23,457 bases of DNA from an uncultured Thermomicrobiales bacterium (lineage in GTDB: Bacteria; Chloroflexota; Chloroflexia; Thermomicrobiales; UBA6265), in contig CADCWK010000270.1 of assembly GCA_902806375.1 (NCBI GenBank), forward strand, positions 1 to 23,457. The letters run 5' to 3'. This document shows, in pieces, positions 16,501 to 23,160 of this stretch; the stretch's first letter is position 1; each line of letters opens with the position of its first letter. The notes beneath the pieces are model-generated. The model made no database searches. It saw only the letters and a program-made list of their open reading frames with translations, and was not told the origin of the DNA. Position numbers and translations under genes: made by a program.

Positions 16501-16823
16501 ACCGCCTCTACCCGATTCTGGGTGTAGAAGGCGAGATCACCGTCCGTGCCGACCGCCTCCAGGTCGTCCGCGGTCAGCGCCGTCGGCCGGTCGAACGAGT
16601 ACTGCACCTCGTCGAGCGACACGGCGGCCTGGTAGCCGTCAGGCAGCAGGAGCGGGGTCAGGTCCTGGCCGCGGACCGGCAGGGAACCGACCCCGGTGGC
16701 GAGGAACCCGAGGAGGAGGGTCAGCGCGATTGCCCCCCGTGTTACGCGGGATCTGGCCCGGACCGATGACCGTTCCTTCGGACTGGAACCGCGACGTGCA
16801 ATCGATGAACGCCCTGGACCCAT
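13548..16823 (-). CDS. Large secreted modular protein with Cys-pair domains and low-complexity linkers
   Basis: I do not recognise a family. The protein has 1091 aa. The ATG at 16823 is chosen because GGAG lies 6 nt upstream; a GTG four codons earlier has no such site. A basic N-terminus and hydrophobic segment (about 31-45) form a signal peptide. Module A (about 60-280) and module B (about 383-606) are homologous: each starts with LLPDGY or VLPSGY, contains LVRYL and a first cysteine (C132, C459), and ends with (I/V)GCAGPFP (C247, C573) and a beta-rich strand. A shorter module C (about 856-940) keeps DGYPELLP and VGCVGGF (C856, C902). Linkers are an acidic AAGDD repeat (about 289-325), a PTEAPTATVA repeat (about 647-761) and an APATQ repeat (762-816). 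The C-terminal 150 residues are beta-rich with no anchor. A surface or matrix role is inferred only from export and composition. Confidence 0.8.
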   Translation of the reverse strand: MGPGRSSIARRGSSPKERSSVRARSRVTRGAIALTLLLGFLATGVGSLPVRGQDLTPLLLPDGYQAAVSLDEVQYSFDRPTALTADDLEAVGTDGDLAFYTQNRVEAVYVGVGAGPLVRYLPSNAEDPSTSCLAEGAGLGALSTETATYAYAGPEPEFNPGDLDPVPGASLTINGSNAPLFVLPGAGETPSEYWANSGQTLERFVLVDAAGLPPQLASAVTVGEFDLSGPTNVTGSIDPGALGRIGCAGPFPVLADANDPTVAYALVGDQVFSFTATQVSATAAADEGDDAAGDDAAGDDAAGDDAAEDEAAGDDAAGDDGAEEEASPSASAPDAATPTDEETVAATTETPAADEPTEAASTPDAETPEAADEGGDESAVAPNVLPSGYPGNLIIATGEYLFDRVVPLDVATLVVLETTGDGTVYGPSDGSTDRVFLLQEGGVLVRYLAVIGFDGVGTCLSENAEFLPLEVNGASYVFAGIEADITIDVLVQIDGTFDIEGQSSSVYVDVGTFDPLPEIFADTGSGLYRFTLLDAGGVPLSLSPSFVLGDQTATFDADVTGTVDLGSLTRVGCAGPFPLYGSGDAAPFTELFVVVSQSVLRFEVTGGAQPEPATPAPTETPTVAPTATATVAPTATTEPTATATVAPTATVAPTEAPTATVAPTEAPTATVAPTEAPTATVAPTATVAPTEAPTATVAPTEAPTATVAPTEAPTATVAPTEAPTATVAPTEAPTATVPPTEAPTATVEPTEAPTATVAAAEAPATEAPATQAPATQAPATQAPATQAPATQAPATQAPAPQAPATQAPATQAPANQAPDAAAPTMAATRVLQPVAIIVTAPTEAAVAAETAEATTCDGPIGEYAADGYPELLPRQIQLTGVAYRLTGFADPAASGALTLVGCVGGFNVVSSDQQDPASTLFLQVPEASAVAGQQTLFQYAVALTFTVQVESARQAAVITSGTANYSASAQFVRSIYSSVTVELYVADAANPAPDLIYALRVDGGIIGTYTLVTSGDVVADEAATAAGAPAGLNPDLTIVGQRYVLTAVWTPVGTTTNGFVTLYGDPADPDGTRLLGTDPRVPNLLIFETRG
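14376..14540 (-). repeat. Tandem 15-bp repeat coding for APATQ units
   Basis: Eleven consecutive five-residue units (APATQ with APATE, APAPQ and APANQ variants) are encoded head to tail within the large secreted protein. The unit length is a multiple of three, so gain or loss of copies would keep the frame. Confidence 0.85.
14541..14885 (-). repeat. Tandem 30-bp repeat coding for PTEAPTATVA units
   Basis: About ten decapeptide units with a PTEA core follow one another, with one 6-residue interruption (an extra PTATVA) and variant units PPTEA and EPTEA at the C-terminal side. Several adjacent DNA units are nearly identical, which suggests recent expansion by slippage or unequal recombination. 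The array is in frame throughout. Confidence 0.85.
15861..15959 (-). repeat. Tandem 15-bp repeat coding for AAGDD units
   Basis: Repeated DDAAG pentapeptides (with EDEAA and DDGAE variants) make an acidic linker between modules A and B of the large secreted protein. It differs in charge from the neutral Pro/Thr linker further on. Confidence 0.75.
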
Positions 16824-16829
16824 AGGTTT

Positions 16830-16833
16830 CTCC
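16830..16833 (-). promoter_or_regulatory. Shine-Dalgarno site deciding the start of the repeat protein
   Basis: On the minus strand GGAG sits 6 nt before the ATG at 16823. An in-frame GTG at 16835 overlaps this site and so cannot use it. Confidence 0.55.
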
Positions 16834-17025
16834 ACTCACTTCATCCGGTCGAACGCCCGGCTCAGGACGGGCCGACGTCTGCGAAGTCGGTCATGCACGC
16901 AGCGTACCCCCTTATCGAGCGAGATGATCAGCCTGCTTTGATTGATTCTTCTTTATCGGCTTTCCGGGGCCCAACACGCACCGGTTTCACCTTCCCACTA
17001 CAAAAAGAGTTAACACCGAGTTCCG

Positions 17026-17054
17026 TAGACAGGCCCGACGGTGGCGTGTAGTTT
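17026..17054 (+). promoter_or_regulatory. Candidate sigma-70-type promoter of the VWA gene
   Basis: TAGACA (17026-17031, 5 of 6 matches to TTGACA) and TAGTTT (17049-17054, 3 of 6 to TATAAT) are separated by exactly 17 bp. Transcription would start near 17061, leaving a leader of about 54 nt. It lies in a divergent intergenic region (16824-17114) that is visibly more AT-rich than the rest of the window, especially 16905-17020. No clear promoter was found for the opposite gene. Confidence 0.4.
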
Positions 17055-17097
17055 GCGCTGTGGCGCCACCACCCGAACGGCGTCGTTTGGACATATC

Positions 17098-17106
17098 AGG
17101 AAAGGG
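17098..17106 (+). promoter_or_regulatory. Shine-Dalgarno site for the VWA gene GTG start
   Basis: AGGAAAGGG lies 8 nt before the GTG at 17115 and supports that codon as start; a signal peptide follows. Confidence 0.65.
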
Positions 17107-17114
17107 AAAACCCC

Positions 17115-18374
17115 GTGAAGAGTCACGTGACCCGTCGAGGAATCAGCCACCCCAGTGGGGGCCTCCGGTTCCTGTCGCACATGCTCGCGCTCCTCATCGT
17201 CTTTGCGGGATCGGGCTTCGCGCTCGTGGGCACCGCCGCCGCACAGGAGCCGAGTCCATCCGGCCGGGCCGTCGCGGCGGCCGCGACCGTGAACACAGAA
17301 CTCATCCTCGACTCGTCCGGCTCGATGACGATCGCCACCTCGGACGGTGAGCCCCGTATTGACGCGGCCAAACGCGTGTTGTCCAACGTCATTGAGGCCA
17401 TCCCGACCGATACCGGCCGCATCAATGTCGGCTTCCGCGTTTTTGGCCATACGGGCAACAACACTGAAGCCGGCCGGGCTGAGAGCTGCCAGGGAACGGA
17501 GCTTCGCGTCCCGATCGAGGGCGTCAACCGCGAGGCCCTGCAGGCGGAAGTCGATGCCTACCAGCCGGTCGGCTGGACGCCAATCACGCTGGCGCTGACC
17601 GAGGCCGCCCAGGACTTCCCGGCCGCCGCCGAGGGCATCAGCAACTCGATGATCCTGGTCACGGATGGGCTCGAGACCTGTGACGGGGACCCGTGCGCCG
17701 CCGCCACCGCCATCGCCGAGGGCGATATCAACGCCGTCGTCAACGTCATCGGCTTCGGCACGACGCCGGAGGAGACCGCCGTCCTGTCCTGCATCGCCGA
17801 GAACAGTGGCGGTCTGCTCCTGAGTGCCAACAACGCCGACGAGCTGCTGGCCGGGCTCTTCACGATCCTCGAGCAGGAGAACGTGATCGTCACGACCGGT
17901 TCGTTCGAGGTCGAGAACATCGGCGGCCTGTTCCCGAACATCACGCTGACCGGCCAGGGGACGGGCGCCACGGACTCCGATCCGGACGGTGGCGAGGCCC
18001 AGGTCTTCACCATCGACCAGACGACGGGCAACCGGCTCGACGACATCCCGGTCGGGGTCTATGTCGCAGCCTTCCTCTATCCGAGCGGGGCGACCAAATC
18101 CGTCAACGTCAATATCGAGGCTGACCGGCTGACGGTCCTCCGGGGCAGCATCCTCGAACTGCCGCACGGCGCGGGCGAGATCTACACGATCACCGACCTC
18201 GCCGGGGTCCTCGTCTGGCAGGACCAGTTCGAACTCGGTGACCGGATCTGGGTCCTGCCCGATCTCTACTCCATCAACCTGCTGGAGATCGTCGGTGACC
18301 CGGTCCTGTTCTCCGCGACGGTCCAGTGTCTGCCGGGCTACGTGACCAAGATCGACGTCTACACGGCGCCGTAA
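17115..18374 (+). CDS. Secreted von Willebrand factor A domain protein
   Basis: Exported protein of 419 aa with one VWA domain; VWA domains bind partners through a divalent metal. The GTG start has a good ribosome site. A basic N-terminus and hydrophobic stretch (about 22-40, ending GTAAAQ) form a signal peptide. The MIDAS is complete: DSSGS (D66, S68, S70), Thr155 in GWTPI, and Asp184 in TDGLETC. Cysteines C189, C194 and C226 resemble those in other bacterial secreted VWA proteins. After about residue 255 a C-terminal region of some 165 residues is beta-rich and unrecognised (GSFEVENIGGLFPNITLTG onward). No C-terminal membrane segment or sorting motif is seen, so it may be released or bound non-covalently. 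It is divergent from the modular repeat protein and may share regulation with it, an inference from position only. Confidence 0.88.
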   Translation: MKSHVTRRGISHPSGGLRFLSHMLALLIVFAGSGFALVGTAAAQEPSPSGRAVAAAATVNTELILDSSGSMTIATSDGEPRIDAAKRVLSNVIEAIPTDTGRINVGFRVFGHTGNNTEAGRAESCQGTELRVPIEGVNREALQAEVDAYQPVGWTPITLALTEAAQDFPAAAEGISNSMILVTDGLETCDGDPCAAATAIAEGDINAVVNVIGFGTTPEETAVLSCIAENSGGLLLSANNADELLAGLFTILEQENVIVTTGSFEVENIGGLFPNITLTGQGTGATDSDPDGGEAQVFTIDQTTGNRLDDIPVGVYVAAFLYPSGATKSVNVNIEADRLTVLRGSILELPHGAGEIYTITDLAGVLVWQDQFELGDRIWVLPDLYSINLLEIVGDPVLFSATVQCLPGYVTKIDVYTAP

Positions 18375-18396
18375 CGACCGCGCCGTCGGATCTGCA

Positions 18397-18447
18397 CCGC
18401 GAGACGCGAGGGGACCGGCCGTCCCCTCGCGTCTCGCGGTTTTCTCT
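18397..18447 (+). terminator. Rho-independent terminator after the VWA gene
   Basis: A 19-bp perfect stem (18397-18415 with 18421-18439, starting CCGCGAGACGCGAGGGGAC) with a CGGCC loop is followed directly by TTTTCTCT. It begins 22 nt after the VWA stop and is the clearest intrinsic terminator in the window. Confidence 0.92.
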
Positions 18448-18510
18448 GTAAGATTGCGCGAGACGATTCCGCCCCGGACATCGAGGAACCGGCGCCAGGC
18501 AGGCCCCGGC

Positions 18511-18516
18511 AGGAGG
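18511..18516 (+). promoter_or_regulatory. Shine-Dalgarno site supporting a TTG start
   Basis: AGGAGG, a full consensus, lies 7 nt before the TTG at 18524. It is the reason for accepting a TTG start for the oxidoreductase gene. Confidence 0.75.
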
Positions 18517-18523
18517 CACCGCG

Positions 18524-19633
18524 TTGACCGCTGTCACTGAACTCGGCACGACCACGTCATCCGAGCAGAAGACCGTCCGGACCGGCGTGATCGGTTGCGG
18601 GGCCGGCGCGTTCCACGTCGAGGCCTACGCCGGGGAAGCCAGGGCTGACCTCGTCGCACTGGCCGGGCTCGACACCGCCCGCTGCCGGGAACTGGCCAGC
18701 AAGCACGGCATCGGTCGTATCTACCGCGACTACCAGGAACTCCTGGCGGACCCCGAGGTCGATGCGGTCAGTCTGGCCCTGCCGAACAACCTGCACATGC
18801 CCGTCGCGATCGCCGCGCTCGAGGCCGGCAAGCACGTCCTGGTCGAGAAGCCACTCGCCCTCAACGCGGAGGAGGGGCAGCGGATGGTCGATGCCGCCGA
18901 GCGGGCCGGCAAGGTCCTCGCGATCGCCTTCAACCGGCGTTACCGCCAGGATGTCCAGCTCGTCCAGCGCCACATCGCCGCCGGCAACTTCGGCGACATC
19001 TACTACGCCAAGGCGTTCTGGATGCGCCGGGCCGGTATCCCCGGCTTCGGCACCTGGTTCAGTTCCAAGGCGATGGCCGGCGGTGGTTCCCTGATCGACC
19101 TCGGCGTGCACGTCCTCGACATGGCCCTCTACATGATGGGCAACCCGAAGGTGACGAGCGTCTCGGCCCAGACCTTCTCCGAGATGGGGCGGCGGGGCAA
19201 GGGTGCCTGGCAGGGGGCCCGCTTCCACACCGGCGACGTCCCCTTCGAGGTCGACGACATGGCGGTCGCGTTCCTGCGGCTCGAGAACGGCGCCATCCTG
19301 AACATGGAGACGAGCTGGGCCGCCTACACCAGCGCGAAGGACGACTTCGGCGTCTCCCTGATGGGGACCAACGGCGGCGCCGAGATCGAGGTCCACGACT
19401 ACGCGCTCGTGGACACACTCAGGGTGATCTCGGACTTCGAGGGAGTCCCGACGGTCAGCCGGCCGCGCCTGATGCCGACGAGCGGCCATGGCGAGATCGT
19501 GAAGCAGTTCGTCGCGAAGATCCTCGATGGCACCGACGGCGTGCCCACCGGCCGCGAGGGACTCGATCGCGCCCGGATCGTCGACGCGATCTACCGCGCC
19601 GCCAGCGAGGGCCGCGAGGTCCCCGTCGAGTAG
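18524..19633 (+). CDS. Gfo/Idh/MocA-family NAD(P)-dependent oxidoreductase
   Basis: Cytoplasmic dehydrogenase likely to act on a sugar, inositol or related polyol; the substrate is not resolved. It has 369 aa. The start is TTG at 18524, supported by AGGAGG 7 nt upstream. The N-terminal Rossmann fold shows GVIGCGAGAFH (21-31), the Asp50 ribose-binding position in GLD, and the family hallmark EKP at 108-110. The C-terminal domain has GGGSLIDLGVHVLDM (186-200), in which D192 and H196 are the usual catalytic pair. The first 17 residues are a non-conserved extension. It is the first gene of a co-directional set with the ThuA-like gene (51 nt gap) and the flavin oxidase; MocA and ThuA families often occur together in carbohydrate loci. 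It follows the strong terminator at 18397-18447, so its promoter should lie between 18448 and 18510. Confidence 0.92.
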   Translation: MTAVTELGTTTSSEQKTVRTGVIGCGAGAFHVEAYAGEARADLVALAGLDTARCRELASKHGIGRIYRDYQELLADPEVDAVSLALPNNLHMPVAIAALEAGKHVLVEKPLALNAEEGQRMVDAAERAGKVLAIAFNRRYRQDVQLVQRHIAAGNFGDIYYAKAFWMRRAGIPGFGTWFSSKAMAGGGSLIDLGVHVLDMALYMMGNPKVTSVSAQTFSEMGRRGKGAWQGARFHTGDVPFEVDDMAVAFLRLENGAILNMETSWAAYTSAKDDFGVSLMGTNGGAEIEVHDYALVDTLRVISDFEGVPTVSRPRLMPTSGHGEIVKQFVAKILDGTDGVPTGREGLDRARIVDAIYRAASEGREVPVE

Positions 19634-19684
19634 CGGCCGGAACGACCGACCGGGTCCCACTGGCTCACCAGGAGATCGCTCACC

Positions 19685-20425
19685 ATGACCCTTCGCGTGA
19701 CCGTCTGGAACGAGTATCGGCACGAGCGCGAGAACCAGCAGATCGCCGGGATCTACCCAGACGGTATGCATGCCGTGATCGCGGCCGGGATCCGGGAGGG
19801 TGGCGACGTCACCGTTCGGACCGCCACCCTCGATGAGCCCGAGCACGGCCTCACCGACGCCGTCCTCGCCGAGACCGACGTCCTCGTCTGGTGGGGGCAC
19901 AAGGCTCACGGCGATGTCGAGGACGCCATCGTCAAGCGGGTGCAGGAGCGGGTGCTGCTGGGGATGGGGCTGATCGTGCTCCACTCCGGCCACTTCTCCA
20001 AGATCTTCAAGGTGCTGATGGGCACGTCCTGCGACCTGCGCTGGCGCGAGGACGGCGCGAATGAGCGGATCTGGGTCGTCAACCCGAGCCACCCGATCGC
20101 CGCCGGGATCGGTGACTACATCGACATCGAGCACGAGGAGATGTACGGGGAGCACTTCGATATCCCGGCCCCGGACGACCTGGTCTTCGTCTCCTGGTTC
20201 AAGGGCGGCGAAGTCTTCCGGAGCGGGGCCTGTTTCTCCCGTGGCGCCGGGAAGATCTTCTATTTTCGGCCCGGCCACGAGACGTTCCCGACGTACTTCC
20301 ACCCGCAGGTTCGCCGCGTGATCTCCAACGCGGTCGCGTGGGCGGCGCCGGTCGCGCGTGACCATCCCACCGTGGCCCGCAGGAACCCCGAGCGCCCACT
20401 GGAAGACATGACCGTCACCCGCTGA
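19685..20425 (+). CDS. ThuA-like domain protein (trehalose utilisation family)
   Basis: Protein of 246 aa with the ThuA fold, a class I glutamine amidotransferase-like fold. Visible family features are the start TLRVTVWNEYRHE, IYPDGMHAVIA (23-33), WWGHKAH (69-75), GLIVLHSGHFS (95-105, HSGH core), NPSHPI (133-138), HEEMYGEHFDIP (150-161) and FYFRPGHETFPTY (192-204). In Rhizobium ThuA takes part in trehalose catabolism with a dehydrogenase, but most family members are functionally uncharacterised. The ATG is preceded by AGGAG at a spacing of 10. Its place between a Gfo/Idh/MocA oxidoreductase and a sarcosine-oxidase-like enzyme suggests a small catabolic pathway for a sugar or amino-sugar derivative; this is inference. 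Confidence 0.9.
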   Translation: MTLRVTVWNEYRHERENQQIAGIYPDGMHAVIAAGIREGGDVTVRTATLDEPEHGLTDAVLAETDVLVWWGHKAHGDVEDAIVKRVQERVLLGMGLIVLHSGHFSKIFKVLMGTSCDLRWREDGANERIWVVNPSHPIAAGIGDYIDIEHEEMYGEHFDIPAPDDLVFVSWFKGGEVFRSGACFSRGAGKIFYFRPGHETFPTYFHPQVRRVISNAVAWAAPVARDHPTVARRNPERPLEDMTVTR

Positions 20426-20484
20426 CCGCATCGCGCTGATCCGACCGGTCGGTGGACCGGCCGTACGACCCACGGAGAGCCGCC

Positions 20485-21633
20485 ATGACGATCGCCACCA
20501 CCCGTCCCTTCGATGTGATCGTCCTCGGCGGCGGGACCATGGGCTCCGGGGCCGCCCTCGCGCTGGCCCGGCGGGGACAGCGCGTCCTCGTGCTGGAACA
20601 ATTCACCACGCCGAGCAGCATGGCCTCCCACTCCGGCCGGACCCGGATCATCCGCCAGGCCTACTTCGAGTCGCCCGCCTACGTGCCCATGGTGCGTGAG
20701 GCCGACCGGCTGTGGGTCGAGATCGGCGCGGAGGTGGGGCAGACGCTGCTCCACCGCTGCGGTGGCCTCGACATCTCCGCTCCCGGCGAGACCCAGGCGG
20801 AGTCGGCCCGGGAGAGTGCGGTGCAGTGGGACGTCCCGTACGAATGGCTGGACGGCGCCGAGGTCAACCGGCGCTGGTCCCAGTTCCACCTGCCGGACGA
20901 CTGGTCGGCCTGCTACAGCCCGGTCACGGGGTTCCTCGACGTCGAGCCCGGCCTGACCGCGATGCGTTCGCTGGCGGAAGGGGCCGGCGCCGTCTGGCAC
21001 GAGCACGAGCCCGCCCTGGACTGGCAGGCGACGCCGTCCGGAGTCACCGTCACCACGGGGCAGGGGACCTACACCGCCGACCGCCTCGTGGTCTCGGCTG
21101 GCGCCTGGGCGGCGACCGCGCTGAGGGGGCTCGGCCTGCCCCTCACCGTCCGGCGCAAGCTGCTGTGGTGGTACGAGATGGGTGACCGCGCCGCCTACAT
21201 GGCCGACCGGTTCCCGGTCCTGATCGCGGGGATGCCCGGCTGCCAGCTCTACGTGATCCCGATCTCCGGTGACGATCCCGGCCTCAAGGCGGGCGACCAC
21301 GCCGGTGGCGACGAGACGGCCGCCGATGACCTCCGGCGCCAGATCGATGACGACGAGGCTGACAGTGTGACGGAGGCGATGCGGACGCTCGTCCATGGGG
21401 TCGGGGCGATCACCGACCGGCAGGTCTGCATGTACACGATGACACCCGACGAGGACTTCATCGTGGACCGACACCCCGAGTACGACAACGTGACGTTCGC
21501 CGCTGGGTTCTCCGGCCACGGCTTCAAGTTCGCCCCCGCGATGGGCGAGCACCTCGCAGACCTCTCCTCCGACCCCGCCGCCCGGCCGATCCCCCACATC
21601 GCCCTCGCCCGGCTCGCCCAGGCCGTCAGCTAG
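20485..21633 (+). CDS. Monomeric sarcosine oxidase / N-methyltryptophan oxidase-type FAD enzyme
   Basis: Flavin-dependent amine oxidase of the DAO superfamily, 382 aa, the usual length for monomeric sarcosine oxidase and SolA. It oxidises N-methyl or secondary amino acids using O2 and forms H2O2. The ATG at 20485 is chosen because GGAG lies 7 nt upstream; an earlier GTG at 20452 adds 11 poorly conserved residues. The dinucleotide-binding site is GGGTMGSG (15-22), with the E38 acidic end of the second strand and SHSGRTRIIRQAY (48-60) typical of the subgroup. Cys315 in CMYTMTPDE matches the covalent-FAD cysteine of Bacillus MSOX, even in residue number. GFSGHGFKFAP (341-351) is the conserved C-terminal flavin loop. 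It lies 59 nt after the ThuA-like gene. The exact substrate is open. Confidence 0.9.
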   Translation: MTIATTRPFDVIVLGGGTMGSGAALALARRGQRVLVLEQFTTPSSMASHSGRTRIIRQAYFESPAYVPMVREADRLWVEIGAEVGQTLLHRCGGLDISAPGETQAESARESAVQWDVPYEWLDGAEVNRRWSQFHLPDDWSACYSPVTGFLDVEPGLTAMRSLAEGAGAVWHEHEPALDWQATPSGVTVTTGQGTYTADRLVVSAGAWAATALRGLGLPLTVRRKLLWWYEMGDRAAYMADRFPVLIAGMPGCQLYVIPISGDDPGLKAGDHAGGDETAADDLRRQIDDDEADSVTEAMRTLVHGVGAITDRQVCMYTMTPDEDFIVDRHPEYDNVTFAAGFSGHGFKFAPAMGEHLADLSSDPAARPIPHIALARLAQAVS

Positions 21634-21863
21634 CTCGAGTTCCGGCCGGGATAGCGACCGAGTCGACGCGGCGCCGGGAGCGATCCGCGGGCCGGGTCCG
21701 CGCGTCCACTGCAGGACCGTTAAGACATCGTGAACCCGGCACGGATGGCCGATTCGGGGCCGGACGCTGGCCGCGGTGCAGTATCCTTGAGACATAACAT
21801 CAGGTGTCGGTCGGGCATCGCGACGCGCTGCGTCCATGCCCCCGGCGCCACTGGAATCCACCC

Positions 21864-21869
21864 GGAGGA
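21864..21869 (+). promoter_or_regulatory. Shine-Dalgarno site deciding the ispG start
   Basis: GGAGGA lies 9 nt before the ATG at 21879. It supports this start over the upstream GTG at 21804. Confidence 0.7.
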
Positions 21870-21878
21870 ATCATCCCC

Positions 21879-23060
21879 ATGGCCTTGATCGCCCCCCGCC
21901 GCAAGACCCGCGTGCTCGATATCGGTGGGGTGAAGATTGGCGGCAATCACCCGATCGTCGTCCAGACGATGGCGACCGCCGACACCCGTGACCCGGCCGC
22001 GACGTTGGCCCAGATCCAGGAACTGGCCGATGCCGGAGCCGAGATCGTCCGGATCGCGGTACCCGACCGCGTAGCGGCGGCCGCGCTGCCGGACATCATC
22101 CCCCACGCCGCGGTCCCGCTGATCGCCGACATCCACTTCGAGCACACCCTCGCCCTCAAGGCGCTCGAGGCGGGCATCCATGGCCTGCGGCTCAACCCCG
22201 GCAACATCCGCAAGCACGACGACGTCCGCGAGGTCGTCCGGCTGGCCAAGGCGCGCCAGACGCCCATCCGGATCGGCGTCAACTTCGGTTCCTGCCCGCC
22301 GATGACGGAGGAGTTCGTCGACGAGATGGCCCAGAAGGGCTCCAGCCAGATGGAGCTCCGCGGCGAGTGGCTGGTCCGGACCGCCCTCGACCATATCCGG
22401 ATCCTCGAGGACCTCGACTTCGGCCTGATCAAGGTCAGCCTCAAGGCGTTCGAGGTGCCGGTCCTGTTCGAGGCGTATCGGCGGTTCGCCGCGCTGGGCA
22501 ATGACTATCCGCTCCACCTCGGCGTGACCGAGGCCGGCACGCCCCGCGCGGGCAGTGTCCGCTCCGCGGTCGGCATCGGGACGCTGCTCGCCCTCGGCAT
22601 CGGTGACACGATCCGGGTCTCGCTGACGACGAACCCGACCGAGGAGGTCTTCGTCGGCTTCGAGATCCTCAAGACGCTGGAGCTCCGGACCAAGGGCGCC
22701 ACGATGATCGCCTGCCCGACGTGTGGCCGGGTCGAGGTGGACCTGTTCACCCTGGCCAACCAGGTCGACGAGTTCCTCGAGTCCGTCAAGGAACCGATCC
22801 GCGTCGCGGTCATGGGCTGTGTGGTCAATGGGCCCGGCGAGTCCAAGGACGCCGACGTCGGCCTGGCCGCCGGCAACCAGAAGGGCGTCATCTTCCGCAA
22901 GGGCAAGATCGTCCGGACCGTCGCCGAGGCGGACATGCTCGAAGCACTCAAGGACGAGATCCGCCAGGTGATCGCCGACCGGGAGGCCGGCATCGTCACC
23001 GAGGAGATCGACGTCATGGCCGGGCGCTACAAGCCCGTCCTCACCCTGACGCCGGTCTAG
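21879..23060 (+). CDS. ispG: 4-hydroxy-3-methylbut-2-enyl-diphosphate synthase (IspG/GcpE)
   Basis: Iron-sulfur enzyme of the MEP pathway that converts 2-C-methyl-D-erythritol 2,4-cyclodiphosphate to HMBPP; 393 aa, the usual short bacterial type without the plant/Chlamydia insert. The ATG at 21879 has GGAGGA 9 nt upstream; a GTG at 21804 opens the frame further but adds 25 residues unlike the family. The N-terminal TIM barrel shows VKIGGNHPIVVQTM (18-31), ADIHFEH (83-89), LRLNPGNI (103-110) and GVTEAGTPRAGSVRSAVGIG (215-234). The [4Fe-4S] ligands are C279, C282 (CPTCGR) and C314 with E321 (MGCVVNGPGE). It has about 245 nt of leader and is flanked by an unrelated oxidase upstream and a convergent gene downstream, so it is likely monocistronic. 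Confidence 0.97.
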   Translation: MALIAPRRKTRVLDIGGVKIGGNHPIVVQTMATADTRDPAATLAQIQELADAGAEIVRIAVPDRVAAAALPDIIPHAAVPLIADIHFEHTLALKALEAGIHGLRLNPGNIRKHDDVREVVRLAKARQTPIRIGVNFGSCPPMTEEFVDEMAQKGSSQMELRGEWLVRTALDHIRILEDLDFGLIKVSLKAFEVPVLFEAYRRFAALGNDYPLHLGVTEAGTPRAGSVRSAVGIGTLLALGIGDTIRVSLTTNPTEEVFVGFEILKTLELRTKGATMIACPTCGRVEVDLFTLANQVDEFLESVKEPIRVAVMGCVVNGPGESKDADVGLAAGNQKGVIFRKGKIVRTVAEADMLEALKDEIRQVIADREAGIVTEEIDVMAGRYKPVLTLTPV

Positions 23061-23087
23061 CGCAGACCCGCCCCAACCGGCCGATGA

Positions 23088-23121
23088 GAACGGCCCCGGC
23101 ACGCGCGTGCCGGGGCCGTTC
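23088..23121. terminator. 34-bp perfect palindrome between ispG and the convergent gene
   Basis: Perfect 15-bp arms (23088-23102 and 23107-23121, GAACGGCCCCGGCAC) surround a self-complementary GCGC. It is 27 nt after the ispG stop and 39 nt after the stop of the opposing gene, so it can serve both directions. A short TT on each side is the only T-rich element. Confidence 0.75.
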
Positions 23122-23160
23122 GTCGCTGCCGAGGGTCGGTCATCGGGCAGAAACCATCGC

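Noticed and set aside
18557..20473. Open frame of 638 codons antisense to the oxidoreductase and ThuA-like genes
   Set aside because: Both sense genes are complete, with family motifs and ribosome sites; the antisense product has none and spans an intergenic gap.
21685..21702. Possible terminator after the flavin oxidase
   Set aside because: The best stem seen is about 5 bp (CGCGG with CCGCG) and no T-tract follows; too weak to annotate.
21782..21787. TATCCT as a -10 box for ispG
   Set aside because: It matches 4 of 6 bases but no -35-like hexamer lies 16-18 bp upstream, so the assignment would be arbitrary.
20260..21861. Open frame of 533 codons antisense to the flavin oxidase
   Set aside because: The sense gene has the GxGxxG motif, the Cys315 site and the correct family length. 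The antisense frame is Gly/Asp/Arg-biased shadow.
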